Source: Tethya wilhelma
Lineage: Eukaryota; Porifera; Demospongiae; Tethyida; Tethyidae
Length of the DNA stretch: 64,000 nucleotides
Assembly: GCA_964030475.1 (NCBI GenBank)
Contig: CAXIPT010000003.1
Coordinates: 2,595,862 to 2,659,861 of the forward strand
Reading direction: 5' to 3'
Shown: piece by piece, positions 12,047-23,570 of the stretch
Numbering within the stretch: position 1 is the first letter of the stretch
Layout: each line of letters begins with the position of its first letter
Made by a program: the position numbers and the translations under genes
The notes under the pieces: model-generated
Told to the model about the DNA's origin: nothing
The model's input: the letters and a program-made list of their open reading frames with translations, nothing else
The model's database searches: none

Positions 12047-12485
12047 TTCAAAACAAACTTCCTCAACAAAACTGGGCCAGCGACCTTACTGAGCTGTGCA
12101 AACAGGTAGAAAGCAAAAACAAGAAAGTGAAGGAAGAGATGAAAGTATATGCAGATAAAAACGAAAGGCCCAACACTCCAAGGTCAAGATTGGCATTACA
12201 GTTCTTGCTTGCCAAAGAAAACAAAACAAACTGTCAACTACTGTTCACAGTTGTGAGGAGGAAAGGAAGCATGATAACAGCTGTTCGAAATGGCAAGTAC
12301 AGATTCTCATGAAACATATCTCATTTCAAGTTTTTTTATTTTCTCAGTGGCCATGGACAAGCAGGGAGTGGTTTGGCATCTACCAGTTCTTTGGCAGGTC
12401 CTGTTGTCCTGGTGCTCAAGAAGGATGGTCACTGAGAAAACTGTTTTGTGTTAATTATCCTTGAGTAAACGAAATCACTAAGTAA
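12047..12485 (+). pseudogene. Ty3/gypsy integrase C-terminus and adjoining RT-like piece
   Basis: The open frame 12127-12312 has KVYADKNERP and VVRRKGSMITAVRNGKY, the C-terminal integrase module of the same Mag-like Ty3 element whose core lies at 8610-9127. The LINE therefore sits inside the integrase. About 80 bp further, a decayed stretch (SLAGPVVLVLKKDG near 12385-12435, then FCVNY and VNEITK) resembles the N-terminal fingers of a Ty3 reverse transcriptase. Its placement directly after integrase probably reflects a rearranged or deleted element. Confidence 0.7.
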
Positions 12486-13095
12486 TGAAATATGCAGAAA
12501 TGTACTTCTTTGCACAGCACAAAACAATATTTTTAGACAATGAAGGAGGAAGCGACTAAGTTATCCTTGTGTTAAGCACCACTTTATATAGCTAATTTTT
12601 CTATATTATAAATAGTCGGCTTTTACTTGCTTCATTAATGCCTTAATCAACTTCTAAGCGTGACCCATTTGTGACTCAATCAACAGTTGTTTTATTCGAG
12701 CTTCAAGTACAGTTAGTTCATTAGAACTAGCAAATGCCTACAACATTCAGTTGGAGGCGAGCGTGAGCGTGTGTTTAGCTGCATAGTACGTGATTGTGCT
12801 ATAGTCACTCTCTCCGGCTTGGCAATCTTGGTGTTCTCTCTTCTCACTTTGCTGTTGAGCATGCCTTTCCTTGTCTGATTTGCCTCATTGATGCTACCTG
12901 CTGTTTTTCTCTGCCTAGTGTTTATTGCCATCCATCTATATATTATAATAATATCTATGAGCATGCATGTGTTAGTATTTACATATCACGCAAGTCAATA
13001 ATCTATTTCTTCTTTGTCTTTGTCTTTCTAACCTTTTTTGCCCAGATCTCGCAGTCTTTTCATTTTAGTTCACAAAGCTGTGCTGCTCTATGCTG
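12486..13095. other. Unassigned AT-rich stretch
   Basis: Low-complexity and degenerate sequence; open frames on both strands overlap and none shows a domain. Confidence 0.5.
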
Positions 13096-13099
13096 CGTA

Positions 13100-13661
13100 C
13101 ATATGTGAAGTGATCAAGTAAAAATCAGTCATTGTACACACCCACTAATTTTGGATTTTATTGCATAAAAGTATTCTACTTTGTCTTGAAAATTTTCCTT
13201 CAAAAAATTGGAACCATATCCATTACCACTGAAGGGCTATGGGCCTATGAAAAAACATGTCAATTAATTACAATACGTATGAATAATTAATGAGCTACAT
13301 TTAAATTAATCATATATTTATAGCTATCGATATGTAACTGCTAAACTGGATGAATAATTGGTCTACTGGTTGCAATATTACTATCCAGCTACATGATTTG
13401 CATTTTTCTAATTAAATTAATGTTGCCACATAACTAATTAAGGATTTTATAGGCGTTTATCATACCATATATGTGAGTAGATAATTCAATTAGTTGGTAA
13501 CCATAGTAGCAATTTTTCATGCCTTAGCTTAGTTGGTATATAAGTTTTGAACTGATAGAAATATACTATTTGGTAGTACCATTCCCTAAACTTTGACCTC
13601 AATTAATGGAATTCATGGAAGTGTGTGTAATGACTGATTTTTACTTGATCCGTTCACATAT
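13100..13661. mobile_element. MITE with about 42-bp TIRs
   Basis: CATATGTGAAGTGATCAAGT and following bases at 13100-13141 are matched in inverse at 13621-13661 with few differences (AAAAATCAGTCATT core identical). The 560-bp interior is AT-rich and non-coding. Confidence 0.8.
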
Positions 13662-13924
13662 GCTAGCTACAGTCAGCTAGCTCAATCTACAATTACCTGA
13701 CGTCATATGTTGTAATTTTTACGTAAGTTGCAAAATTAGAAAAGGAAGCATTATTTACGGAATATGCGTACAGACATCACACAGAGATGAGTGCATAGAT
13801 TCGAATGCCATGTTACGTATATGTGGGGCTCACTCACGCTCATCCCAATCAGATTATCACAGGCATCAAGTTCTTGTGTAAAGGGCTTCTCATAGAAAAG
13901 ACTTGTTACTTCTTTAAGTTTTTT

Positions 13925-14038
13925 TGGTCAACTGACTTATTCAGCACCTCGGACGGGGCTAGGACTAGGGTTAGCGCTAGAGCTAAGGCCAGGAATTAGG
14001 GGTCCCAGGTGAGGTGCCAGATAAGTCAGTTGATCCAG
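13925..14038. repeat. Short hairpin element
   Basis: GGTCAACTGACTTATTCAGC near 13927 is inverted near 14007-14036 (about 28 bp arms). The loop contains GGGCTAGGACTAGGGTTAGC, which is telomere-like in look only. Confidence 0.65.
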
Positions 14039-14040
14039 TT

Positions 14041-15350
14041 ATTTTTGTTGCAATTGATCTTTTGATGAAGGAGACCCCTTGCCTGTTAGCTCTAATCAAA
14101 TGCAAGATGCTCAAAATCAATAATCCAGCTCAATGAAGTACAAATACATCACCTCTTCAAGAAATCATTCGAGAAACGCAAGTAGTTGCAGACATATATA
14201 TAGCTCTAATTATTATCAAATTCTTTATCTTAGTGCATGTACGGTGTAAACAATAGGTGATAATTATGATTTGTGATACAATGGTACCTCCACAAAATAT
14301 ATATATGCGACCTTGTTGCAATAAATGTTGATAACTTTATGTATGTTGCCAGCTGAAAAACATGTTTGGCTCATGATTTCTGTTAAACTTCAATGAAAAA
14401 AAAGTGCCATTGCTGTTTTCATCAGGCATGAATGTGACCAAATAATCAATTTTGCACTAATGTTTATATAGGTTATCGGCTATTGCAAATGTGTTTGGGG
14501 CTTGAAGGTAAAAATTTTCCTCGTCTCCTATCATGGGTATCTGCATGTTGTACAGTCCGATTGGGCAGTGTTGAGAAGACAAATCTTGTGCACTTCCTCC
14601 ATTGAATTTGCTCAAAGTCGACCTTAACACAATGTTTCATAATCAGTGAGAAGTAATAAAACCAAACTTGTCGCATTGTTCTACATGTATGAGAAAAACT
14701 TATTTTAACAGAGTCACGTAGCTGTAGCCTCATTCCCAGGCTGTCCTCCTCCTTCTCCTATACAATTAAGGGAGCAGAATAAAGAATGGGGAAGGGAGGA
14801 GGAAGAGAGCCTAGTCTCAAAAAGTCATGTGTGTGTTCTTTCATGTTTGTGGTTTCCAATTTGTGGTCTGAAGACTCTTTAATCTAGCTTGCATAGTGCT
14901 CTAAACGATTCAACAAGCTTCTATTCCTGTCAGAAATCAGCCCATATCAACTGTTTGGCTATTCTAAAGAGTCTTTACTATCTACAGAATTGTTAAAAGC
15001 GGCCATTGTATGCCCAAACGGTATGTTGAGTACTAATAATATTAATTAAACTTTATCATGATTTTACCATGCTTTTGTTTCTGCTAGGTGAGATAAATCA
15101 GGCTCTGTGTCACTCTTTGCATGTAATAACTGTTTGAATCTGTGAAACAATTCCTGCTCAGACCACTTTGGAATACTTACAAGGTTTACCATTGAAGACT
15201 TGTTCAAGAAATCTTATTCCAGAAAGATCTGGTGATACTCACATGCTGACTAGAATCATACAATTGACTTGTTGGACTGTATCAAGTGGGATTTACCTCC
15301 AGGCTCACATATTGACAAATATCGGCGCACTTAGAAAAACTAGTACTTAC
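14041..15350. other. Intergenic, nothing assigned apart from the 14738 hairpin
   Basis: No exon, domain or repeat boundary could be supported. Confidence 0.5.
14738..14817. repeat. Polypyrimidine/polypurine hairpin
   Basis: AGGCTGTCCTCCTCCTTCTCC-like arm and its purine complement GGGAGGAGGAAGAGAGCCT about 45 bp later form an imperfect inverted repeat. Confidence 0.6.
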
Positions 15351-15354
15351 GAAT

Positions 15355-17614
15355 TATCATACGTACAGTAGTACGTATAGTAGGAATGGGCCGACTGTCC
15401 CATAGACACAATATAAAATGTTGGCCACTATAGTCAAAACAAAATTAAACCTTCAAAATTAATTGCTCAGAAGCTCTCGCTGACAGATTACCAACTGCAT
15501 GCAAGTCCTTAGAAAACTCACAAAAACTTTCCACAGCTCAGTGTTACAGTAGTTAACGATGCCTCAAATTTTAAAAGGTTTACGCCTTCGTGTTTAACTA
15601 TACTTGGTGACTTGAAGACCAAACTTAATAATCATCATATTTTTATTGTATTGGATATAAATTGTGAAAATGAAAATGAAATAACACTTGTGGGCGTGGC
15701 TACAGACAAAAATACATTATTTTGTGAATGCAGAGCTGAATGTTTATTTGAAGAGGCATTTTTTCCCTTTATCTAGTACATCTATTATATTATAATCACG
15801 AAATATTAGAAAATGTCGTCTCACATCACAGGATGGTCACATGATAACTCACTGAATTGCTGCTGCCAGACATAGCCAAGACTTCAGCAGACAACCTCAG
15901 AGTTGAGAGTGTCTCTGGTACCCATCATTAATTAGTGAGAAATAATCAATACGCATATATAATTAAGTGTGCAATATTTAGAAATAGGTCTATTTCTCTC
16001 TCTTTCTACCTAATACAAGTTTCCAAGCAGATTTAAAATCTTAAAGATAAATACAATATTGTGACAATAAATATCCAGCTCTGCATCTTTGCATTAAGGT
16101 CTTATTAGAAGAGGACATCATCCGGGCCTGTTCCACCCATGTGGATATCACATCATGATTCACAGCCTATATTATTAGGCTATTTTAAAAGTTGAGGCAG
16201 CCTTAATTGAGAGCACTTGTAGAGAGAACTAGTGGGAAGCCACTATAGTGCCATTTTTGTTCTTCTAACGTACGTACTTCTAACTGACTTACTTGAAAAA
16301 AATTTCCAGAGACCCAGAATTTGTTGAGCCAACTTTCACAGCATAGAATAAGTTCTTTTCATGGGTAATGAATTCCTTGATACTAGTTTTCATCATAAGC
16401 AAAAACTAGAAAGCTTTGAAACTTAGTGCATAAATTCATGTACTACCAATGCAGCCATCTATGTAGAAAGAGTTCAAAAGTCATGATCTATCCACGTGGC
16501 TTTTATGCATATGCGCACTAGCCTCCAGTATAATGAAGTGCATGTAGCTGTTATTCAAGGGTCTAACCAGTTTCTGATAGTGTAACCAAAGTGAACCAAC
16601 AAGTACAAAAAATAAGTAGTGTAGGAATTAATGGACAGTGCATTAAAAAATTTCAAAATAATAGTAGTGAAGAAATGGGCAGTACGGTAAAAAAGCATTG
16701 GAACAAGACATGTCTCAATTTCGGCACATGACTACTTCATTTTTTAAATTTATTCTTGATCCCTAATGTGGATCCTCAGTGTCATAAACGTATTATTATA
16801 GTACCATAGCTTATTGTTGTATTGGTTTGATCGAATCAGTTGGCTAAGCAGTGGATTAAACCATAATAAGACAGGCAACTTAACTGGACTGCCGGCCAAG
16901 AGTTGGGCATAAAAAGTGAAGTAGTCATGTGCCGAAATTGAGACATGTCTTGTTCCAATGCTTTTTACCACCCTGCCCATTCCAACACTACTTATTTTTT
17001 TGAAATTTTTAATACTTAATTGTTCATTAACTTTTTTCAACACTACAGTTTGGAGACTATAGAGACTGGTTAGTCTCTATAAAAGGCTTGAGTAGTAGCT
17101 AGCCTACAATGCATTTCGTTGGAAGAGGCTAATGCGCATAATGTCACATGATAGATGACCTTTGAACTCTACATACAGAGATAGCTGCATTTTAGTACAT
17201 GAATTTATACACTAAGTTTCAAAGTTTTCTAGTTTTTGTTTAGGCCTATTTTGAGATTGAAATGAGTATCAAGGAATGTAGTATACCCATGAAAAGAACT
17301 TACTTTGTGCTGTCAAAGTTGGCTCAACACATTCTGGTTCTCTGGAAATCCTTTTCAAGTAAGTCAGTTAGGAAGTACGTACGTTAGAGAATAAAAATAT
17401 CACTATGGTGGCTTCCCAATAGCGCTCACTACGAGTGCTGAGGAAAGTTTTTGTGAGTTTTAGGCCTTGCATGCAATTGGTAATCTGTCAGTAAGATCCT
17501 CTGAGCACCTTTAAAGGTTAAATTTTGTTTGACTAGATTTTTATGGTGGCCAACATTTTGTATGGTGTCTATGGGACAGTCGGCCCATTCCTACTATAGG
17601 TACTAACATACGTA
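15355..17614. mobile_element. Long foldback element, copy 1 (two arms)
   Basis: Two long arms are inverted around a centre near 16850. The outer ends read ATCATACGTACAGTAGTACG / CGTACGTATGAT-like, followed by the box GGAATGGGCCGACTGTCCCA. The inner arm has the hairpin core TGTAGGAATGGGCAGT with TCTCAATTTCGGCACATGAC on the left and the inverse on the right (16905-17015). Each arm exceeds 700 bp. No coding frame. It is interrupted by a 670-bp TIR element (15537-16206). Four other copies are in the window. Confidence 0.85.
15537..16206. mobile_element. TIR element, copy B, nested in foldback copy 1
   Basis: It matches 5964-6679 over nearly the whole length with small deletions, and the short reading frame is broken upstream but open over its last 48 or so codons (CECRAECLFEEAFFPF). 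The foldback sequence on either side continues without a gap, and AGC on both sides may be a 3-bp target duplication. Confidence 0.8.
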
Positions 17615-17619
17615 TGACA

Positions 17620-18834
17620 AGTACATTAGGAGAACAAAAATGTCACTGTTGTGGCTTCACACTAGTGCTCTCTCTATGAGTGCTCAAAGAAGTTTTCTGT
17701 CAGCTTTAGGCCTTGCATACAATTATAGTAATTGGTCAAAGAGAGCCACTGGGCAACTTTGAAGGTTTAACATCTTATGGTGATAAACATTTTATATTGT
17801 GCCAATGGGGCAGTCGACCCATTCCTACTATAACAAGAAGTAAAAATTTCAAAAAAATTAGTAGTGTAGGAATGGGCAGTGCTGTAAAAAGTATTGAAAC
17901 TAGGAATGGTCTCAATTTCGGCACATGACTACTTCATTTTTATTCTGAATCCCTCATATGAGGCTAAGTGCAGTAAATGCAATGATTTGTGCAATAGTGT
18001 TTGCATGAGTTTAGATATAACTACTAATCAGCTGGCTAAGCAGTGAAATAAACTATACAGACAAGTGACTTAAACTGGACTGCCAGTGAAGAGTTGCGGG
18101 TATAAAAAATGAAGTAGTCATGTGCCGAAATTGAGACCATTCCAATTGTTTCAATACTTTTTACAGCACTGCCCATTCCTACACTACTAATTTTTTTGAA
18201 ATTTTTACTACTTGTTCATTCACTTTTTTCAGCACTACAGTGTGGAGACTATCAGAGACTGGTTAGTCCCAAGAAAAAGCTTGAGTAGCAGCTATATACA
18301 CTTTATTATGCTGGAGGATGCTAATGCACATGCGCATGCGCATAATAATGCCACGTGGATAATGATGACCTTTGAACTTTACCTAAAAGATGGCTGCATT
18401 GTAGTACATGAATTTATACACTAAGTTTCAAAGCTTTCTATAGTTTTTGTTTAGGCCTATTTATGATGGAAACGAGTATCAAGGAATGTGGTACCCATGA
18501 AAAGAACTTACTTTGTGCTGTCAATGTTGGCTCAACACATTCTGGATCTCTGGAAATCCTTTTCAAGTAAGTCAGTTACGAAGGAAGTACGTAAGTACGT
18601 CAGGTGAACAAAAATAGCACTATTGTGGCTTCCCACTAGCTCTCTCTACGAGTGCTGAGAAAAGTTTGTGAGTTTTAGGCCTTGCATGCAGTTGGTAATC
18701 TGTCAGTAAGGGCCTCTGAGCAAGTTTGAAGGTTTAATTTTGTTTGAATAGATTTTTGTGATGACCAACATTTTGTATTGTGTCTATGGGACAGTCGGCC
18801 CATTTCTACTATACGTACTACCGTACGTATGATA
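17620..18834. mobile_element. Long foldback element, copy 2 (partial left arm)
   Basis: A fragment of the outer arm (17620-17840) is followed by the inner hairpin core (17845-17935 against 18105-18215) and one full right arm ending in GTACTACCGTACGTATGATA. Confidence 0.8.
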
Positions 18835-19029
18835 TTATATGTACTACTAGTGTTTGTAAGACTGTCAAACTAGTCAGAGAAAGCAAGAACTTAGTCATTT
18901 TTCAATTAGAACTTAAACAATGCAGATACCAAATCCTTCTGGAAAACAGTCCATTTCCTTAGTGGTATAGTCAAACTCATTGCAATTTTTTGACAATTTA
19001 CTCCTGCATTAACTGATTGTGGCCGGAAT

Positions 19030-19375
19030 ACAACAGTGGAAACTATTCTCAATGACTTCTTCCACTCCTACCATTATCATCCTGCAAGTGACTTACTCGA
19101 GTGCATTCCATTTGAGCCACATGCCCAGCTAAGCTGTTGTATTCAGAGGAGCTATACTTGTCTTGGTATTGTCGAACCTCTGCAAAAACTATTCAACCTT
19201 ATTTCAATTACTACTGGTGTCTTTCCAACTGATTGGAAACACAGTAGAGTAACCCCAATGCCGAAAGGTTCTGACAAATTGCTCCCATCAGGTTACAGAC
19301 CAATTTTGGTCCTTCCTGTAATAAGTAAAGTGCTTGAAAGATACATCCATCACATCATTCTATCAAGGCCACACA
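19030..19375 (+). pseudogene. LINE reverse transcriptase fragment
   Basis: The frame contains FNLISITTGVFPTDWKHSRVTP, PMPKGSDK and GYRPILVLPVISKVLERYIH, the N-terminal fingers of a CR1/Jockey-type RT. It is truncated on both sides; no catalytic box is present. Confidence 0.8.
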
Positions 19376-20030
19376 AGAAGATAAGAAAGTTCTTAACTAG
19401 ATACCTACAACTATACCTAACCAAACCCACATTTTCTATATAACGATCGACTAAATAGTAAACAAATCAACTTCTAACCCTAAGCAAACACCACTGCCAT
19501 GTTTAACACTGAACCATGCAATCACTCGTAAAAGATCAGTGCATAATATATGCATGTAAACCCATAAAACTAAGAAAGAGATACTGTGATTCAAATCAGT
19601 CCAATTTAAACTGAAAACCAAATTAAATTCTGAAAGTTAACCGTCCAGAAAGACTAAACATACCAAAACTATCTACATTTCTCTCTCACTATACAATCAT
19701 TATAACTGTTACAGCTAGCCAAGCCATTCACCAATCTGATTCCACAGTCAGCTGAAATCATTGAACAGATGCTATAACCAAAAAATTATTCAAGAATGAC
19801 GTTATGAAGCCCAGCGAAAACCAGGAAATACTAAAACATTAAAGAGTAATAGGAAACCCAGCCAGAAAAATAATACCATGTACTACTGAGGAACCAGAAT
19901 CCAAAGTGTAATATCATACATACCAAACGTATTGTCTCACTATCACTCCTTCCAACCAAACCTTTCACCATCCCTCTAACAATCAAGCCAAACTAGTTAT
20001 TCAAAACTCAGCAACCTGAATTAATTATAA
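19376..20030. other. Unassigned A-rich stretch
   Basis: No recognised feature between the LINE fragment and foldback copy 3. Confidence 0.5.
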
Positions 20031-20031
20031 C

Positions 20032-21053
20032 AAGTAGCAAAAATTTCAAAAAAATAAGCAGTGTAGGAATGGGCAGTACTGTAAAAAGAATGGGAACAAG
20101 GCATGTCTCAATTTCGGGCACATGACTACTTCATTTTCATTTTTAATCCCTCAATTATTGTCGTAAATGGTTCCAGAATTATTATCTGTAGATGAAGTTT
20201 ATCAGCTAAGCAACAGTATCACATACTAATGGTTCAAATTCTTGCAAATCTTATCACTTAGCTAAACTGCATGAGTGGAATGAAGTATAGCATGCACAGG
20301 CAGGATTATAGGCCAAGACTTGAACACACACAAAAAAATGAAGTAGTCATGTGCCCGAAATTGAGACATGCCTTGTTCCCATTCTTTTTACAGCACTGCC
20401 CATTCCTACACTGCTTATTTTTTTGAAATTTTTGCTACTTGTTCATTCACTTTTTTCAACACTACAGTGTGAAGACTGTTAGAGACTGGTTAGTCCCTAC
20501 AAAAAGCTTGAGTAGCAGCTACATGCATTGTAGAGTAACTAATGCGCATGCGCGTTTAATGCCACGTGGAGAGATAATGAATGACCTTTGAACTCCACCT
20601 ACAGGAAGATTGCTACGTTGAAGTACATGAATTTATATGCTAAGTTTCAAAGCTTTCTAGTTTTGTTTAGGCTTATTTGTGATGAAAACGAGTATCAAGG
20701 AACGCAGTTCCCTTGAAAAGGACTTATACCTAGTGCTGTCAAAGTTGGCTCCACACTTTCTGGTTCTCTGGAAATCGTGTTCAAGTAAGTCAGTTAGTAC
20801 GTAAGTAAGTACGTTAGGAGAACAAAAATGGCACTGTTGTGGCTTCCCACTAGCGCTCTCTACGAGTTCCCAAGGAAGTTTCTGTGAGCTTCAGGCCCTT
20901 CATGCAGTTGGTAATATGTTGGGGAGAGCCTTTGAGCAAGTTTGAGGGCTTAACTTTGTTTTGTTAGATTTTTATGGTGATAAACATTTTGTATTGGGTC
21001 TATGAGACATGTGGCCCATTCCTATATACGTACTACCGTACGTATGATAATTG
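20032..21053. mobile_element. Long foldback element, copy 3 (one arm)
   Basis: The inner hairpin (20036-20145 inverted at 20336-20445) is followed by one arm to the outer end ACTACCGTACGTATGATAAT. The second outer arm is absent. Confidence 0.85.
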
Positions 21054-21323
21054 CAAAACCGTGGAATCTGGATGTGCTCAACCACACACATATCAAAAAC
21101 AGCCAATAACAAACTATAATGAGAATAATAATTCTCTCTAAGCAGACAAAACCATTCTCTTTCACAAGCAACCACACTGATAACCTTTATCTCGAGATGC
21201 TAAGAGTGTACGCTAATACAACCATAGTAGTGCACGCGTCGCACATGCACGTATGCGCATTAAACAAGCTCTACTAAATAGAAAAGAAGGAAATCACATG
21301 ATCTTCACAGTCATTACTTCCTA

Positions 21324-21347
21324 CTGATGAAGACTACTGGTCGAAAC
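21324..21347 (+). ncRNA. Possible degenerate hammerhead ribozyme core
   Basis: CTGATGA (21324-21330), a short stem-like AGACTACTGGTC and GAAAC (21343-21347) have the conserved hammerhead core order. Stem II can form (GAC/GTC), and CATG after the core can pair with CATG at about 21267-21300, but the expected NUH cleavage position is not intact. Such motifs occur in Penelope-like elements, which may be the source. Confidence 0.3.
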
Positions 21348-21600
21348 ATGTTCGGGAAGACTGAAGAACATCCAACCCAAGGAGAACAGGAGGCCTGAGT
21401 GTCCAACAATAAAATTATGTTGAGCAAAACGGCTACCAATGGTGGATAGGAAGCCGTCCAAAATTGCTCTAAACCGGAAAGTTTAAGCATTATGATACCA
21501 GTTAAAAGCCAGACTGAAGAGATGGTCAGCCAAAAGATGCTAAACAGACCTCAAAATCTACGGGAGCATGCAGCCTGGTACACCACCGCCCACACCTGGC

Positions 21601-22095
21601 AACCCTTTACCAACAACTACAAATGATAGCCAAAATGAGAAAGAACAAAATACTATCTAGCCCATTGAATCATCCATGGTACTGGGAGAAATGCCAAACT
21701 GGGTAGATGCTTCACCAAGTGTAGAAGATATACAGCCAGATAATTTCATTATACATCAAATGACACAATAAAACAAAAACATGACATTCAAGATGTAGGA
21801 AAAAATGGAGAACAAGAGACATCCAACAACACCACGGTCTGAGAGGTCAACCCTTTACCAACAACTACAAATGATAGCCAAAATGAGAAAGAACAAAATA
21901 TTATCTAGCCCATTGAATCATCCATGGCACTGGAAGAAATGCCAAACTGGGCAGATGCTTCACCAAGTGTAGAAGATATACAGCCAGATAATTTCATTAT
22001 AAATCAAATGACACAATAAAACAAAAACATGATATTCAAGATGTAGGGAAAAATGGAGAACAAGAGACATCCAACATATCAGAGCAACACCACGG
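21601..22095. repeat. Two tandem copies of a 248-bp unit
   Basis: AACCCTTTACCAACAACTAC begins at 21601 and again at 21849; the units agree nearly base for base through GACATCCAACA and GGTCTGAGAG. The second unit carries a small extra ATATCAGAGC. Confidence 0.9.
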
Positions 22096-22111
22096 TCTGA
22101 GAGAAGAAAGC

Positions 22112-22381
22112 ATGGAACGTGACCACAGGGTAGCACACCAAGAACTCACTAGACGACTGGAGGAAATAAGTAAGCAAATTTACACAACTTTAATAATCCT
22201 AACTAAAGCTAACCATCACAAGAAATTCATGGAAAACTGTCTGATAGCCAGAAAGCCACCAAAGGGCCTATCCATATGGTGCCAACCACATATATACCAT
22301 TCAAATACAAATGTTGAAACTGAATGGCACAAAATCCAAAAAGTAACCACAATGAAACTTATTTATAAGCACTTCTCGTAA
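22112..22381 (+). CDS. Hypothetical short reading frame, probably retroelement debris
   Basis: An 89-residue frame starting MERDHRVAHQELTRRLEE follows directly after the tandem duplication. It has an amphipathic, charged N-terminal part and no domain I recognise. The surrounding A-rich sequence looks like a decayed retroelement, so a host gene is unlikely. Confidence 0.25.
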   Translation: MERDHRVAHQELTRRLEEISKQIYTTLIILTKANHHKKFMENCLIARKPPKGLSIWCQPHIYHSNTNVETEWHKIQKVTTMKLIYKHFS

Positions 22382-22866
22382 GGCACTATACAAATGTAAT
22401 CAAGCAACACAAACAAATAATCAACCTAATCTAGGATGAAATAAACGAAATGCTGCCAATCAGCACAAATAGCCAAAACTTGATCACAGAATGGAACAAA
22501 ATACACAGGAATGCACTGAATGTAAACCACTCAGAGAAAAACTAGAACGAAACAGACTCAAGAAACTCAAACGCCTATAGATCATAGACAATGAAAATAC
22601 TAAAGCTGTTACTCTTAGTTTGTTTGTGAAAATGATAAAAAAAATTATTAATTGATGACAAACTGTTTAAGAAGCAAAATAGTTAACAGAAGCAGCTCCC
22701 TTCCATAACCAACTAACCCGCGCTAAGCACTCTCATAAGAAAAACCATCTATACTGAAAATATGGAGGCTGATTATCGGCACAGGCGCATGTAGTTCCCA
22801 CCCATCCTGACTGTATCACTTAGCAATCGATCCACAGTCTTAGCTCATTAAGCATATTGATCTATT

Positions 22867-23566
22867 CTCAGGGGCATTAAGGACTGGGTCATTTGGATTA
22901 AAATGCAATAATTGCCGCATTCCATGATCAATAATATTATTATATATTATCATGAAGACAAAATTTCAAGTTTATACAAAAATATAATCTTATTTGAACA
23001 CATTGATTAAATTATAAAACCACAAATTTGAATATTCATCGTATTAATGAAGTTTGAACTTACCCCCTCAGCTAATGAATAATTAATTTTCTGGAAATTA
23101 AGGACTGTTGCCATGGCAACCAAATTTTTATCACTGATTCGGAACATTATGAACTTAATTTTTTTTCCAGTAGAATTTTGATATTTGGTTTCCATGGTGA
23201 GTTATTGTCGTTTTTGTGCTTTTTGGTGATGTGCTTTATATAGAAAATTATTAATAACTCTCCATGGCAACCAGATATCAAAATTCTACTCGGTGAAAAT
23301 TTAGTACATAACTTTATAATTTTAATGAACTTAATCTTGTTGCCATGGCAACAGCCCTTATATTCCGATTAATTAATTTATTCAATACATGAATACTAAT
23401 TAGGTCACATGACCAAATTTTTCGGGAAAATGTTAAAGATGACAATAAGTTTCTTCAGTTACATTTTGATGTTAATAGCCTAATTCTATAAGTAGTTATT
23501 TCAAATTTGCATAAAATTTTACCTTGATTAGCTACATATTTTGACCCAGTCCTTAATGCCCCTGAG
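22867..23566. mobile_element. Palindromic TIR element of 700 bp
   Basis: CTCAGGGGCATTAAGGACTG at the left end is exactly inverted at 23547-23566. Inner parts are inverted too: two GTTGCCATGGCAAC palindromes near 23106 and 23340 and the ATATCAAAATTCTAC box, so most of the element is one large imperfect palindrome. No coding frame. Confidence 0.85.
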
Positions 23567-23570
23567 TTGG

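Noticed and set aside
12713..13108. Overlapping open frames on both strands
   Set aside because: No domain, no splice support, and one runs into the MITE at 13100.
13960..13985. Telomere-like GGGCTAGGACTAGGGTTAGC
   Set aside because: Only one TTAGGG-like unit is present, in the loop of a short hairpin; no array.
22867..23566. GTTGCCATGGCAAC palindromes as RFX-type X-boxes
   Set aside because: They match the X-box pattern, but both lie symmetrically in the arms of a TIR element, so they are better explained as part of its inverted repeat.
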